A stretch of 64,000 nt of DNA from Streptomyces sp. NBC_01439 (GCF_036227605.1 NZ_CP109487.1:4166001-4230000), one strand, 5' to 3'. Shown: positions 30,653 to 38,868, counted from the stretch's first letter. Numbers and translations are program-made. The notes: generated by a model from the letters alone, not told the origin.

Positions 30653-32104
30653 TCAGCCGGCGGCGGGGACCTTGTCCGGGACGGCGGCGGGCCGGACTTC
30701 GGGAGCCTGGGCGGCCTTGTCCTTGCCGGGCACCAACAGGGCCAGTGCGGCGGCGAGGGCGACCGCGCCGCCGCCGATCCACAGGGCGGGGATGGTGCCG
30801 TCGGTGAAGGCCTGCGGGGACTCGTAGCCGCCCTGGGCGGAGAAGACCGAGGCCAGGACCGCGACGCCGAGGGCTCCGCCGACCTCGCGCAGCGCGTTGT
30901 TGGCGCCGGAGGCCTTGCCCTGGTCGGCCGGGGCGACGGTGGACATCAGGACGTTGGCGGCGGGGGCGAAGTAGAGGGCCATGCCGATCCCGCTGAGGAT
31001 CAGCGGCGGGAGCTGGGCCGCGTACGAGACGTCCGCGCTCAGGATCGCCGCGAACCAGCCGAGACCGAGGGCCTGGAAGGCGAGCCCGGCGGCGACGACG
31101 GGACGGCCGCCGATGCGGTCGGAGAGGATCCCGGCCAGCGGGGCGACGATCATCGGCATTCCGGTCCAGGGGAGCATGCGCAGTCCGGCTTCGGTGGGCG
31201 AGTAACCGGCGACGCCCTGGAGGAACTGGCTGAGCAGGAAGATCGAGCCGAACATGCCGAGGTACATCAGCAGGCTGGCCAGGTTGATCCCGAGGAAGCC
31301 GCGGTCACGGAAGAGCCGCATGGGGAGCATGGGGTTGGCGTTGTTGAAGCCGTGGTGGATGAAACCGCCGACGAGCGCGGAGCCGACGATCAGGCCGGTC
31401 AGGACGGGGGTGCTGGTCCAGCCCTCGGAGTTGGCGTTGACCAGGGCGTAGACGATGCCGAAGAGGCCGCCGCTGATGAGCAGGGTGCCCGGGACGTCGA
31501 GGCGCGCGCCGGGGGCGGTGGACTCGGCGAGGCGCAGGCGGGCGAGCGGGATCAGGGCCAGGCCTATCGGCACGTTGAGCCAGAAGATCCACTGCCAGGA
31601 GATGTGCTCGGTGAGGCTGCCGCCGATGAGGGGGCCACTGGCGACGGCGAGGCCGGTGACGGCCCCGTAGATCCCGAGGGCCACGCCGCGGCGGGCGGCC
31701 GGAACGGCGGCGGTGAGCAGGGTGAGCGTGAGCGGCATCATGATCGCTGCGCCGACGCCCTGCACGGCGCGGGCGGCGATGAGCGCGTCGATGCCGGTCG
31801 AGAGGGCGGCTGCGGCGGAGGCGCCGGTGAAGACCGTGAGGCCGACGATGAACAGCCGTCGGCGGCCGAAGCGGTCCCCGAGGGCGGCGCCGAACATCAG
31901 GAGGACGGCGAAGGTGAGCGTGTACGCGTTCACCGTCCACTCCAGGTCCTCCAGCTTGCCGCCGAGGTCCTCGCGGATGGCGGGGAGGGCGGTGGTGACG
32001 ACCAGGTTGTCGAGCGCGGCCATGAAGCTGGCCACGCCGGTGAGGACGAGGGCCCAGACGGCGGGCCCGCGGAGCTTGGTGTCCTTGGCGTCTTGCGTGT
32101 GCAC
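30653..32104 (-). CDS. MFS drug exporter, DHA2 (14-helix) family
   Basis: 483 residues from GTG 32104, preferred because AGGGGGAA sits six bases before it. An in-frame GTG at 32134 lies inside the operator and has no ribosome-binding site. There are fourteen predicted membrane helices. Motif A is GAALGDRFGRRRLF, motif C region is AVTGLAVASGPLIGGSL, and helix 1 has ALDNLVVTTALPAI, where an Asp in the first helix is typical of proton-driven DHA2 efflux pumps. A TetR gene follows upstream in the same orientation, and both carry the same palindrome in their promoters. The drug is unknown. Confidence 0.88.
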   Translation of the reverse strand: MHTQDAKDTKLRGPAVWALVLTGVASFMAALDNLVVTTALPAIREDLGGKLEDLEWTVNAYTLTFAVLLMFGAALGDRFGRRRLFIVGLTVFTGASAAAALSTGIDALIAARAVQGVGAAIMMPLTLTLLTAAVPAARRGVALGIYGAVTGLAVASGPLIGGSLTEHISWQWIFWLNVPIGLALIPLARLRLAESTAPGARLDVPGTLLISGGLFGIVYALVNANSEGWTSTPVLTGLIVGSALVGGFIHHGFNNANPMLPMRLFRDRGFLGINLASLLMYLGMFGSIFLLSQFLQGVAGYSPTEAGLRMLPWTGMPMIVAPLAGILSDRIGGRPVVAAGLAFQALGLGWFAAILSADVSYAAQLPPLILSGIGMALYFAPAANVLMSTVAPADQGKASGANNALREVGGALGVAVLASVFSAQGGYESPQAFTDGTIPALWIGGGAVALAAALALLVPGKDKAAQAPEVRPAAVPDKVPAAG

Positions 32105-32121
32105 GGTTTCCCCCTGCAGTT

Positions 32122-32143
32122 TGTTAGTTATCACTGACTAACT
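32122..32143. promoter_or_regulatory. TetR operator upstream of the exporter gene
   Basis: The sequence reads TGTTAGTTATCACTGACTAACT (halves TGTTAGT and ACTAACT, 8-base centre). On the other strand it matches the TetR-gene operator at AGTTAGT-n5-AT-n-ACTAAC. It overlaps the probable exporter promoter. Confidence 0.75.
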
Positions 32144-32185
32144 TTCGTGGCCATGAAAAGGCGCGCGAGCAGATCCCGCGCGCCG

Positions 32186-32755
32186 TCACTTCTCCAGACG
32201 CCCCTCGGCACCCGCCGACGGATACAGCCCCTCCCAAACCCGGTGCCCGGGCGGGAAGCCCATGGCGGCGAGGGTGTTGATCAGCATTCCGTACGCCATG
32301 AAGGCCGTGGCCTCGCGGACGTCCCCACCGAAGGGCACGTGGACCGTGTCCCAGAGCTCCATCCAGCCCTTGCGCACGAGCTCGCCGAGCTCGCGGTCCC
32401 CAGCCGCCTCGGCGGCGGCGACGCTGACGTACATCTGGAGCTGCATCTGGAGCTTGTCGGGGTCCTCGGCGATCAGCCGGGTGTAGGCGTTCGCCATCGC
32501 CTGCGTGGCCTCCTCCCCTTGCAGCCCTTCGGCGGCGGCGGCGAAGAGGTCGCGCGTCTCCATCAGGCAGCGCTCGGCGGCCGCCAGGAAGATCGCCTGC
32601 TTGCTGGGGAAGAGCCGGAAGAGGTACGGCTGCGAAACCCCCACCCGCTTGGCGATCGCCTCGGTCGAGGTCCCGTAGTAACCGCCGCGCGCGAACTCGT
32701 GCACCGCAGCACGGATGACGCTCTCACGCCGCTCATCTGCACTCATCCTGACCAT
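32186..32755 (-). CDS. TetR-family transcriptional repressor
   Basis: 189 residues from ATG 32755 (a second ATG three codons later is possible). The N-terminal helix-turn-helix, residues ~12-58, is ESVIRAAVHEFARGGYYGTS and AIAKRVGVSQPYLFRLFPSK, with the usual TetR YLFRLFPSKQAIF ending. The remainder is a helical ligand-binding domain. It lies directly upstream of the MFS exporter, on the same strand, with identical-core palindromes in front of each gene. It therefore probably represses both and is released by an exported compound. Confidence 0.9.
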   Translation of the reverse strand: MVRMSADERRESVIRAAVHEFARGGYYGTSTEAIAKRVGVSQPYLFRLFPSKQAIFLAAAERCLMETRDLFAAAAEGLQGEEATQAMANAYTRLIAEDPDKLQMQLQMYVSVAAAEAAGDRELGELVRKGWMELWDTVHVPFGGDVREATAFMAYGMLINTLAAMGFPPGHRVWEGLYPSAGAEGRLEK

Positions 32756-32762
32756 GCGGGTA

Positions 32763-32784
32763 AGTTAGTGCTCAATCACTAACT
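32763..32784. promoter_or_regulatory. TetR operator upstream of the regulator gene
   Basis: Perfect 8-base arms AGTTAGTG and CACTAACT with a CTCAAT centre, seven bases before the repressor's ATG. It shares its arms with the operator at 32122-32143, indicating autoregulation. Confidence 0.8.
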
Positions 32785-33082
32785 ATGTCAAGGGGTGGGG
32801 AGCGGGGTGGGCGGGGGCGGAGACTGCGGGGCGGGGACTGCGGGGCGGGGGTTTGGTAGGCGGAAGCCAACCAGGCGCAACGGGGGCTTCGGTAAGCCGG
32901 GGGCCACCCGGCCGGTATCAGAGTTGCGTATGGGGTTTTCCCGTCAGTCCGATACCGCCCCAGCGACCCCTGTCCCCCGAAGCCCCCGCCCCGCCACCCG
33001 ACCCCGGCCAGCCGAGCGGCCCCCACCACCCGACCGCACCACCCGACTCCGCCCCGCCCGACCCCGCCCCGCCCCGCGAAAA
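32785..33082. other. Gene-free GC-rich spacer
   Basis: No gene is seen on either strand. A 14-base direct repeat (GACTGCGGGGCGGG) occurs twice near 32823-32850. The right half is strongly C-rich on the plus strand. Confidence 0.6.
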
Positions 33083-33113
33083 GGGCGGAGGCACCGTCCT
33101 GGTGCCCCCGCCC
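33083..33113 (-). terminator. Terminator behind the MaoC gene pair
   Basis: GGGCGGAGGCACC pairs with GGTGCCCCCGCCC with one mismatch. TTTT follows on the minus strand. Confidence 0.85.
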
Positions 33114-33134
33114 CGCTCGCTTCGCGCCGTCGGC

Positions 33135-33563
33135 TCAGGCCAGTTCGACCACCGCGCGGGACATGCCCAGGACCTTCTGGCCCGCGCTCATGGCCGTCAG
33201 GTCGACCCGGACCCGGTTGTCGTCCAGCTTCGCGGCGACCTTCGCGGTGACCTCGATCAGCCCGCCCTGGTCGTCGTTGGGGACCACGACCGGCCTGGTG
33301 AAGCGCACGCCGTACTCGACCACCGCGCCCGGGTCGCCGACCCAGTCGGTGACCACGCGGATCGCCTCGGCCATGGTGAACATGCCGTGCGCGATCACGT
33401 CCGGCAGTCCGACCTCCTTGGCGAACTTCTCGTTCCAGTGGATCGGGTTGAAGTCGCCCGAGGCGCCCGCGTACTGGACGAGCGTGGCGCGCGTCACGGG
33501 GAAGGACGCCGCCGGCAGCTCGGTGCCGACCTCAACCTCGGCGTACTGGATCTGCGCTGCCAT
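33135..33563 (-). CDS. MaoC-type (3R)-hydroxyacyl dehydratase, HadB-like catalytic subunit
   Basis: 142 residues; ATG at 33563. One hot-dog domain. The catalytic Asp/His pair is in ASGDFNPIHWNEKFAKEVGL, followed by AHGMFTMAEAIRVV, the standard hydratase-2 motif. It dehydrates or hydrates (3R)-hydroxyacyl thioesters. The gene follows a second MaoC-like gene after one base. In mycobacteria rpmG-hadA-hadB stand in the same order next to the secE-nusG-rplK block, so the pair is best read as a HadAB-like heterodimer. Mycolic acids are absent in Streptomyces, and the physiological substrate is uncertain. Confidence 0.88.
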   Translation of the reverse strand: MAAQIQYAEVEVGTELPAASFPVTRATLVQYAGASGDFNPIHWNEKFAKEVGLPDVIAHGMFTMAEAIRVVTDWVGDPGAVVEYGVRFTRPVVVPNDDQGGLIEVTAKVAAKLDDNRVRVDLTAMSAGQKVLGMSRAVVELA

Positions 33564-33564
33564 G

Positions 33565-34017
33565 TCAGGCCTCCTCGGGGGCGCGGGAGACGAGCTTCGT
33601 CCACGCCGTCACCACGTGCTCGCCGGTCTCGTCGTGGACCTCGCCGCGGATGTCGATGACGTCATTGCCCGCGAGCGACTTCACGGACTCGATGGTGGAG
33701 ACCACCGACAGCCGGTCACCGGCTCGCACCGGACGGGAGTACGCGAACTTCTGGTCACCGTGCACGACGCGGCTGTAGTCCAGTCCCAGCTGCGGGTCCT
33801 CGACGACCTGGCCGGCGGCCTTGAAAGTGATCGCAAACACAAAAGTCGGCGGAGCGATCACATCGGGGTAGCCGTACGACTTCGCGGCTTCGGGGTCGCT
33901 GTAGACGGGATTGGTGTCACCCACCGCAGCCGCGAATTCGCGGATCTTCTCCCGGCCGACCTCGTACGGATCGGTGGGCGGGTAGCTCCGCCCCACGAAG
34001 GACTGGTCGAGAGCCAT
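33565..34017 (-). CDS. MaoC-like dehydratase, HadA/C-like partner subunit
   Basis: 150 residues; ATG at 34017. It has the N-terminal MaoC (FAS1_DH) type fold: REKIREFAAAVGDTNPVYSD, then PPTFVFAITF and VVHGDQKFAYSRPVRAGDRL. The D-x-x-x-x-H catalytic motif of the partner is altered (GDTNPVYSD has no His), as expected for the substrate-holding subunit. It lies between rpmG and the catalytic subunit and is surely co-transcribed with the latter (one-base gap). Confidence 0.85.
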   Translation of the reverse strand: MALDQSFVGRSYPPTDPYEVGREKIREFAAAVGDTNPVYSDPEAAKSYGYPDVIAPPTFVFAITFKAAGQVVEDPQLGLDYSRVVHGDQKFAYSRPVRAGDRLSVVSTIESVKSLAGNDVIDIRGEVHDETGEHVVTAWTKLVSRAPEEA

Positions 34018-34153
34018 GACTCACTACCTCCTGTTGAAGGGACACGAATGACGAAACAACAAAGACAACAACGGGCGCGGAAACGACACGAGGCCGCCCC
34101 CAATGAAGGGGACGACCTCATGACGGTGCCTGTTATTCGAGACTTCGCTGGGG

Positions 34154-34318
34154 TCAGCGGGTCTCGCGGTGCGCGGTGTGCGAGTTGCAGCGCGGGCAGT
34201 GCTTCTTCATCTCAAGACGGTCCGGGTTGTTACGCCGGTTCTTCTTGGTGATGTAGTTCCGCTCCTTGCACTCCACGCAGGCCAGCGTGATCTTCGGGCG
34301 GACGTCGGTGGCAGCCAC
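34154..34318 (-). CDS. rpmG: 50S ribosomal protein L33, zinc-binding (C+) form
   Basis: 54 residues from GTG 34318: [20 protein letters not shown], then [20 protein letters not shown] and [14 protein letters not shown]. Two CxxC pairs (CVEC and CPRC) form the zinc ribbon. Streptomyces keep several L33 genes, with and without zinc cysteines, and switch by zinc supply; this is the zinc-containing type. A 34-base hairpin upstream (34365-34400) isolates it from the tRNA genes, so it needs its own promoter in 34319-34364. It heads the MaoC pair, 136 bases away. Confidence 0.95.
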
Positions 34319-34364
34319 GTGAGTGCTCCTTGACGGACTATGGGACGGATGAACGCATAAAAGA

Positions 34365-34400
34365 GTAGCCGATCGGGAGACCGACCCCGCAATCGGCTAC
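34365..34400 (-). terminator. Terminator behind tRNA-Met
   Basis: GTAGCCGAT and ATCGGCTAC form a perfect 9-pair stem around a GC-rich loop. CTCTTTTAT follows on the minus strand. Confidence 0.85.
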
Positions 34401-34406
34401 TGTGTG

Positions 34407-34479
34407 TAGCGGCGACCGGACTTGAACCGGTGACACAGCGATTATGAGCCGCTTGCTCTACCGACTGAGCTACGCCGCT
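34407..34479 (-). tRNA. tRNA-Met (CAT)
   Basis: 73-base cloverleaf: acceptor AGCGGCG/CGCCGCT with discriminator A, D-arm GTAGCTCAGTCGGTAGAGC, anticodon loop GCTCATAA (CAT), T-arm CCGGTTCAAGTCCGG. The paired first base suggests the elongator rather than the initiator. Confidence 0.93.
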
Positions 34480-34527
34480 TTGATGTGATCAGCTCCCCAC
34501 CCGAGGGTGGGGAACCTCTCTCACCAG

Positions 34528-34600
34528 AGCCCCAATGCGGAATCGAACCGCAGACCTTCTCCTTACCATGGAGACGCTCTACCGACTGAGCTATTGGGGC
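34528..34600 (-). tRNA. tRNA-Thr (GGT)
   Basis: 73-base cloverleaf: acceptor GCCCCAA/TTGGGGC, anticodon stem TCTCC/GGAGA around ATGGTAA (GGT), T-arm TGCGGTTCGATTCCGCA. It is separated from tRNA-Met by a short GC-rich hairpin (CCCCACCC/GGTGGGG, ~34495-34513). Confidence 0.94.
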
Positions 34601-34943
34601 GAGCGAGGAAGACATTACACGGTTGCCCGCCGATCGCCCAAATCCTTTGCGGGGGCTGGGCTCCGACGGACTTCGCGAGCCGCCCCCGATCAACCCGCCG
34701 ATCACTTCCACCCCACATTTCGGGCGGATTGTGGGCGGGCTCACACCCGGGTGCCCGCCGATCGGAGCCCCGGAGCCCGTCGGGGCGCACACGCGGGCGC
34801 TCCGGCGCGTGGCACCACACCGGTACGACTATTGCGCTCTTCCGCGAAGCGGGGCGCGCCGCACCCTAGGCTCGGAACACGCTGCGTGATCTTGGGCCGC
34901 GGGCCACGGCTCCAGGAACCGCCCGAGCCACCGCAGGAGCGCG
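34601..34943. promoter_or_regulatory. Divergent spacer between tRNA-Thr and the amidohydrolase gene
   Basis: 343 bases with no gene. It must hold the promoter of the tRNA pair (minus) and of the downstream gene (plus). CCCGCCGATC occurs three times in direct orientation (34626-34635, 34694-34703, 34754-34763), spaced by 68 and 60 bases. I cannot assign a factor. Confidence 0.4.
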
Positions 34944-36212
34944 ATGTCCGACAGCCAGCCGCAGCAGCCGTTCCAATCGCCCCGCAGCGGAAACGGCAAC
35001 GCGGCCGCAGCCGAGGCCACCACCCTGCTGCTCACGGGCGCTCGCCTCACCGACGGCCGCACCGTCGACGTCCGCCTCGGGGGCGGCCGGATCCAGGCCG
35101 TCGGCACCACGGGCAGCCTCCCCTCGCCCACGCCGGCCCGGGTGGACCTGACCGGCTACCTGCTGCTCCCCGCCCCCGCCGAGCCGCACGCCCACGGGGA
35201 CACCGCGCTGACCGCCGACGCCGAGGGGCCCGTCTCCTACGCCCCCGACGAGGTCCAGCGCCGGGCTACCGAATCCGCCCTGCTCCAGCTCGGCCACGGC
35301 GCCACCGCGGTCCGCTCGCACGTCCGCATCGGCGACGTGCACGGCCTCGCCCCCATGGAAGCCGTGCTCCAGGCCCGCCGCTCCCTGCGCGGGCTCGCCG
35401 ACCTCACCGCCGTGGCCGTACCTCGGCTGCTGACCGGGGTGGCCGGTGCGGACGGGCTGGCCATGCTGCGGGACGCGGTCAAGATGGGCGCCTCCGTGAT
35501 CGGCGGCTGCCCGGATCTGGACCCGGACCCGACGGGCTTCCTCGAAGCCGTCCTGGAACTCGCCGCCGAGCACGGCTGCCCCGTGGATCTGCACACCGAC
35601 GGTGACGACCCGGGCCGCCTCGCCCGGCTCGCGGCGATGGCCGGCGGGCTGCGCCCCGGAGTGACCGTCGGCCCTTGTGGTGGCTTGTCCAGGCTCCCGC
35701 TGGACGCGGCCGCCCGCGCCGCCGACCAGCTGGCCGCGGCTGGTGTGCGGGTCACCTGCCTGCCCCAGGGCGACTGCGCGGCCCTGGAACGACGCGGCCT
35801 GCGCACCGCCCCCGTACGGCTCCTGCGGGCCGCCGGTGTGCGCGTGGCGGCCGGCAGTGGGGCGCTACGGGACGCCGGGAACCCGGTCGGGCGCGGCGAC
35901 CCGCTGGAGGCCGCGTACCTGCTGGCCTCCCAGGGAGGGCTCCGGGCGGGCGAGGCGTACGAGTCCGTCAGCAGCTGCGCCCGCGAGGCCATGGGACTGC
36001 CGGAGGTCCGCGTGGAGGCCGGTTTCCCGGCGGAGCTGCTCGCCGTGCGCGGCGACCGGATCGCGGGCGTGCTGTCCCTCGCCTACAGCCGGATCGTGAT
36101 CCACCGCGGGCGCGTGGTAGCCCGTACGAGTGCCGTACGGGAGTACTGCGACTCCGCCGTCGCGGTGGCCCTGGACCTGCCCCGGCAGGGCCGTACGGAG
36201 ACGGGGCCCTGA
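34944..36212 (+). CDS. Cytosine-deaminase-like amidohydrolase with degenerate active site
   Basis: 422 residues; ATG at 34944 (CAGGAGCGCG upstream). Composite domain plus TIM barrel of the amidohydrolase superfamily. The first metal motif is kept (EPHAHGDTAL, residues ~82-89) and so is the third His (CPVDLHTDGDDP). The next His of CodA-type enzymes, which should follow VTV, is replaced by GPCGGLSRL. The distal catalytic Asp, expected in a GHDDV-like motif, falls in GSGALRDAGNP. The Glu of the HxDE motif is also missing. The fold is clear but hydrolase activity is doubtful. It may be a pseudoenzyme or have changed chemistry. Confidence 0.65.
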   Translation: MSDSQPQQPFQSPRSGNGNAAAAEATTLLLTGARLTDGRTVDVRLGGGRIQAVGTTGSLPSPTPARVDLTGYLLLPAPAEPHAHGDTALTADAEGPVSYAPDEVQRRATESALLQLGHGATAVRSHVRIGDVHGLAPMEAVLQARRSLRGLADLTAVAVPRLLTGVAGADGLAMLRDAVKMGASVIGGCPDLDPDPTGFLEAVLELAAEHGCPVDLHTDGDDPGRLARLAAMAGGLRPGVTVGPCGGLSRLPLDAAARAADQLAAAGVRVTCLPQGDCAALERRGLRTAPVRLLRAAGVRVAAGSGALRDAGNPVGRGDPLEAAYLLASQGGLRAGEAYESVSSCAREAMGLPEVRVEAGFPAELLAVRGDRIAGVLSLAYSRIVIHRGRVVARTSAVREYCDSAVAVALDLPRQGRTETGP

Positions 36213-36265
36213 AGTTCGCCGTCCGCTCGCGGGCGTCGGCGCCCGGCTCGTCGTACGGTCGGGTC

Positions 36266-36922
36266 ATGCGCATCGTCATCGCGGGTGGACACGGTCAGAT
36301 CGCGCTGCGGCTGGAGCGCCTGCTCGCCGCGCGCGGGTACGAGGTCGCGGGCATCGTCCGTGACCCGGCACAGGGCGACGACCTGAGGCAGGCGGGCGCC
36401 GAGCCGGTGCTCTGCGATCTGGAATCGGCGTCGGTGGAGCATGTGGCGGGGATCCTGCAGGGCGCGGACGTGGCGGTGTTCGCGGCCGGTGCGGGCCCCG
36501 GCAGCGGGATCGGGCGGAAGGACACCGTGGACCGGGGCGCGGCGGTGCTGTTCGCCGATGCCGCCGAACGGGCGCGCGTACGGCGCTTCCTGATGGTCTC
36601 TTCGATGGGTGCGGACGCACACCACGGGGGTGAGGAGGTCTTTGACGCGTACCTGCGGGCCAAGGGCGAGGCCGATGACCACGTACGGACCCGTCTGGGC
36701 CTGGAGTGGACGGTACTGCGCCCCGGTTCGCTGATCGACGACGCCGGGACGGGCCTGGTCCGCCTGGAGGCGCAGACGGGCCGCGGGGCCGTCCCGCGCG
36801 ACGATGTGGCGGCGGTGCTGGCCGAACTGATCGAGACCCCGGCGACGGCGGGCCTGACCCTGGAGCTGGTCTCCGGTTCGACGCCGGTCGACGTGGCCGT
36901 GAAGGACGTCGCGGGCAACTGA
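36266..36922 (+). CDS. NAD(P)-binding Rossmann protein (atypical SDR)
   Basis: 218 residues from ATG 36266; the upstream open frame is spurious. The N-terminal MRIVIAGGHGQIALRLERLL is a GxxGxxG-type dinucleotide loop, followed by CDLESASVEHVAGILQGADV and RFLMVSSMGAD. YLRAKGEADDHVR places a Tyr/Lys pair. The fold is that of NmrA/YwnB-like NAD(P)H-binding proteins. The C-terminus has VPRDDVAAVLAEL as in the same group. Substrates are unknown; redox sensing or small isomerase activity is possible. Confidence 0.78.
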   Translation: MRIVIAGGHGQIALRLERLLAARGYEVAGIVRDPAQGDDLRQAGAEPVLCDLESASVEHVAGILQGADVAVFAAGAGPGSGIGRKDTVDRGAAVLFADAAERARVRRFLMVSSMGADAHHGGEEVFDAYLRAKGEADDHVRTRLGLEWTVLRPGSLIDDAGTGLVRLEAQTGRGAVPRDDVAAVLAELIETPATAGLTLELVSGSTPVDVAVKDVAGN

Positions 36923-36981
36923 GGCCCGCGCCCCCGGTAGTCCGGGAGTCCGGTGGTCCGGCGCCGCGACGGTCCGGCGGT

Positions 36982-37422
36982 TCAGAACCCGGCGCTGACC
37001 TTGTCGTCGGACCGGCCGACGGAATCCTGTTGGTACCGGTCCTCGTACGCCTGCCGGATCCGTTCGATGCGCGTGCTGCGCTCGTCGGCTTCCTTCTCCG
37101 GGTAGAGCAGGACCACCTCGTACGAGGTCTCGCGGACGGTCTTGCCGTCCTGACCGCGCCACTGGCCGTACCCGTCGTGGAGGGTCAGTCCTTCGGGGAA
37201 GGCGGGGGTGATCTCCAGGTCCAGGAACCGCATGAACTCGCGTTCTTCGACCGGGTCGCGTCCGTCGGTCCGTTGGGTGCCGAAGTAGAGCCGGGTCTCC
37301 TGGTAGGGCTCCCCCACGTCCGTGTGGAGGGCCGCTCCCACCAGGGCCGGGATCCCAGCGCCGAGCAGGGCCGCGAGCACTCCGCCGCCGACCTTCCCGC
37401 GCGTGTCAGATGTCCATTTCAC
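36982..37422 (-). CDS. Exported or membrane-anchored DUF3574-like protein
   Basis: 146 residues from GTG 37422. Residues ~11-33 (GGGVLAALLGAGIPALVGAA) are an uncleaved anchor or signal sequence. The remainder holds the recognisable pattern ETRLYFGTQRTDG, FLDLEITPAFPEGLTLHDGY, GQWRGQDGKTVRETSYEVVL and LYPEK, which I associate with DUF3574. The function of that family is not known to me. It is monocistronic between a Rossmann protein and a glycine-rich secreted protein. Confidence 0.7.
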   Translation of the reverse strand: MKWTSDTRGKVGGGVLAALLGAGIPALVGAALHTDVGEPYQETRLYFGTQRTDGRDPVEEREFMRFLDLEITPAFPEGLTLHDGYGQWRGQDGKTVRETSYEVVLLYPEKEADERSTRIERIRQAYEDRYQQDSVGRSDDKVSAGF

Positions 37423-37487
37423 CCTCGGTGAACGAACGGGAGCGGCCGACGTTGCGGCCGTGGTCGGTGCGCCGTCGGGTGACGGCG

Positions 37488-37528
37488 GGAAGCCCGCCCG
37501 TCCGTGGTGGCGGGCGGGACGGGCTTCC
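37488..37528 (-). terminator. Terminator behind the glycine-rich protein gene
   Basis: GGAAGCCCG-CCCGTCC pairs with GGCGGGACGGGCTTCC-like text on the opposite side of a short loop. The stem is GC-rich with no U-run. Confidence 0.6.
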
Positions 37529-37564
37529 GGTCGGTGCTGTGGTGCGGCCGTGCGCAGGTTGCGG

Positions 37565-38515
37565 CTACCAGTAGATGACTACGTAGCCGTCGCCGCCGTC
37601 CTTGCCCCGGGAGCCGGAGTTGCCGATGGCCCGGTTGGTGCCGCCGCCTCGGCCGCCGTCGCCGCCCACGGCCGTGCCGTCGGGGAGCTGGACGATGCCG
37701 TCCGCGGTACCGCCGCCGGTGCCGTCGGCGTTGCCCGGGTCACCGTTGTGGTTGACGCCGCCCGAGGAGCACGTTCCGGTGCCGCCCAGGCCGGGCGTGC
37801 CGGGCTCACCGGGACCGCGGTCCGCGGCGCCGCCGCCACCGCCACCACCGCCGCCGGTGGCGGTAAGGAGCACGGTGTTGCTCGATGCCACGGTCAGGGA
37901 CGTGGTGGTGCCCGCAGTACCGGCAGTGCCGTTGGCGCCCGGCGCGCCGCCGAGGCCGTTGGCGCCTCCGGTGCCGACGTCCACGCCGTAGTCCGTCAGG
38001 GGGGTGACCGGGATGACGCACCAGGTGAAGCCGCCGCCACCGCCGCCACCGCCGTGGCCACCGGTGTTCCGCGCGGCTGCGGCGGCGTCCGTGTCTGCGG
38101 CTCCCTCGGCTCCGCCTGTCGCGTTGTTCGGGTTGTTGGGGTTGCCGCCGCCACCGTTGTTGCGCGCGGACCCACCGCCACCGCCGCCGCCACCGCCGGC
38201 GCCCCATGCCTGGACGAACACCGAGGTGACGCCCGGCGGCGGGGTGAAGGTGTTGTCCGAGGTGAACTGCCTCAGGCCGTGGATGATCAGGGGCGCGTGC
38301 TTCTTGTGCTTGTCGTGCTCCGAGAGCCCGTGCTTCTTGCCTTCGACGGAGTTCTCGTTGTGGTGACCCGTCGGCTTGGGCCCGTCCGCAGATGCGGCCG
38401 GAGCCAGCGCGATCAACTGGCCGGTGAGGGCCGCAGCGGCGGCGATGGAGGCGAGCAGAACCCGGGAGCGCCCCCGGGGCCGTTGAAGCGTCGCCGACTG
38501 ATGGTTCAGGTTCAT
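37565..38515 (-). CDS. Secreted glycine-rich protein with phage-fibre-like ending
   Basis: 316 residues; ATG at 38515 after AAGGAAG. A Sec signal peptide is present (residues 1-43, SRVLLASIAAAAALTGQLIA, likely cut after PAASA). A His/Lys-rich stretch follows, then FTPPPGVTSVFVQAWGAGGG near residue 90. About 200 residues of Gly/Asn/Thr/Ala low complexity come next (runs of nine Gly; NNPNNATGG). The protein ends with GGDGYVVIYW. The start 'F.PP.GVTSV.V..WGAGGGG' and end 'G..GYVVIYW' frame the glycine-rich sandwich seen at the tips of some phage tail fibres. Here the signal peptide makes it a cell-surface protein instead. It has two Cys (WCVIPV and TGTCSS) that could pair. The function is unknown. 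Confidence 0.7.
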   Translation of the reverse strand: MNLNHQSATLQRPRGRSRVLLASIAAAAALTGQLIALAPAASADGPKPTGHHNENSVEGKKHGLSEHDKHKKHAPLIIHGLRQFTSDNTFTPPPGVTSVFVQAWGAGGGGGGGGGSARNNGGGGNPNNPNNATGGAEGAADTDAAAAARNTGGHGGGGGGGGFTWCVIPVTPLTDYGVDVGTGGANGLGGAPGANGTAGTAGTTTSLTVASSNTVLLTATGGGGGGGGGAADRGPGEPGTPGLGGTGTCSSGGVNHNGDPGNADGTGGGTADGIVQLPDGTAVGGDGGRGGGTNRAIGNSGSRGKDGGDGYVVIYW

Positions 38516-38737
38516 GGCTTCCTTACCCGCCGGCGCCGAGGGCTGCCGCGGGATGCGATGGGAGGGTTGCGTGCGTCACGCGCCGCCCATCCGATCCGGC
38601 CGCGGCCTCGCCGTGGCGCTGGCAGGGCCGGGGCTGTGGCCCAGTCAGGTGAGTAGTTCATCTGACCGGAGCAATTCGTGAAGGGGCCCCACCCTTCGCT
38701 CGCCCCGCATTCATGCCGCGGTTCGCCCGGTACGAAA

Positions 38738-38778
38738 GAACCCCCGCTCACTGTGATTCCACAGATGAACGGGGGTTC
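38738..38778 (-). terminator. Terminator behind tRNA-Tyr
   Basis: GAACCCCCG and CGGGGGTTC form a perfect 9-pair stem around TCACTGTGATTCCACAGATGA, which can form a CTGTG/CACAG inner stem. TTCTTTCG follows on the minus strand. Confidence 0.8.
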
Positions 38779-38786
38779 CACTCGCG

Positions 38787-38868
<82 letters not shown>

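Noticed and set aside
37800..38200. Repetitive DNA that could be taken for a CRISPR or satellite array
   Set aside because: The repetition is in Gly/Ala/Asn codons of the glycine-rich secreted protein. There are no regular repeat-spacer units, and no CRISPR array was found anywhere in the window.
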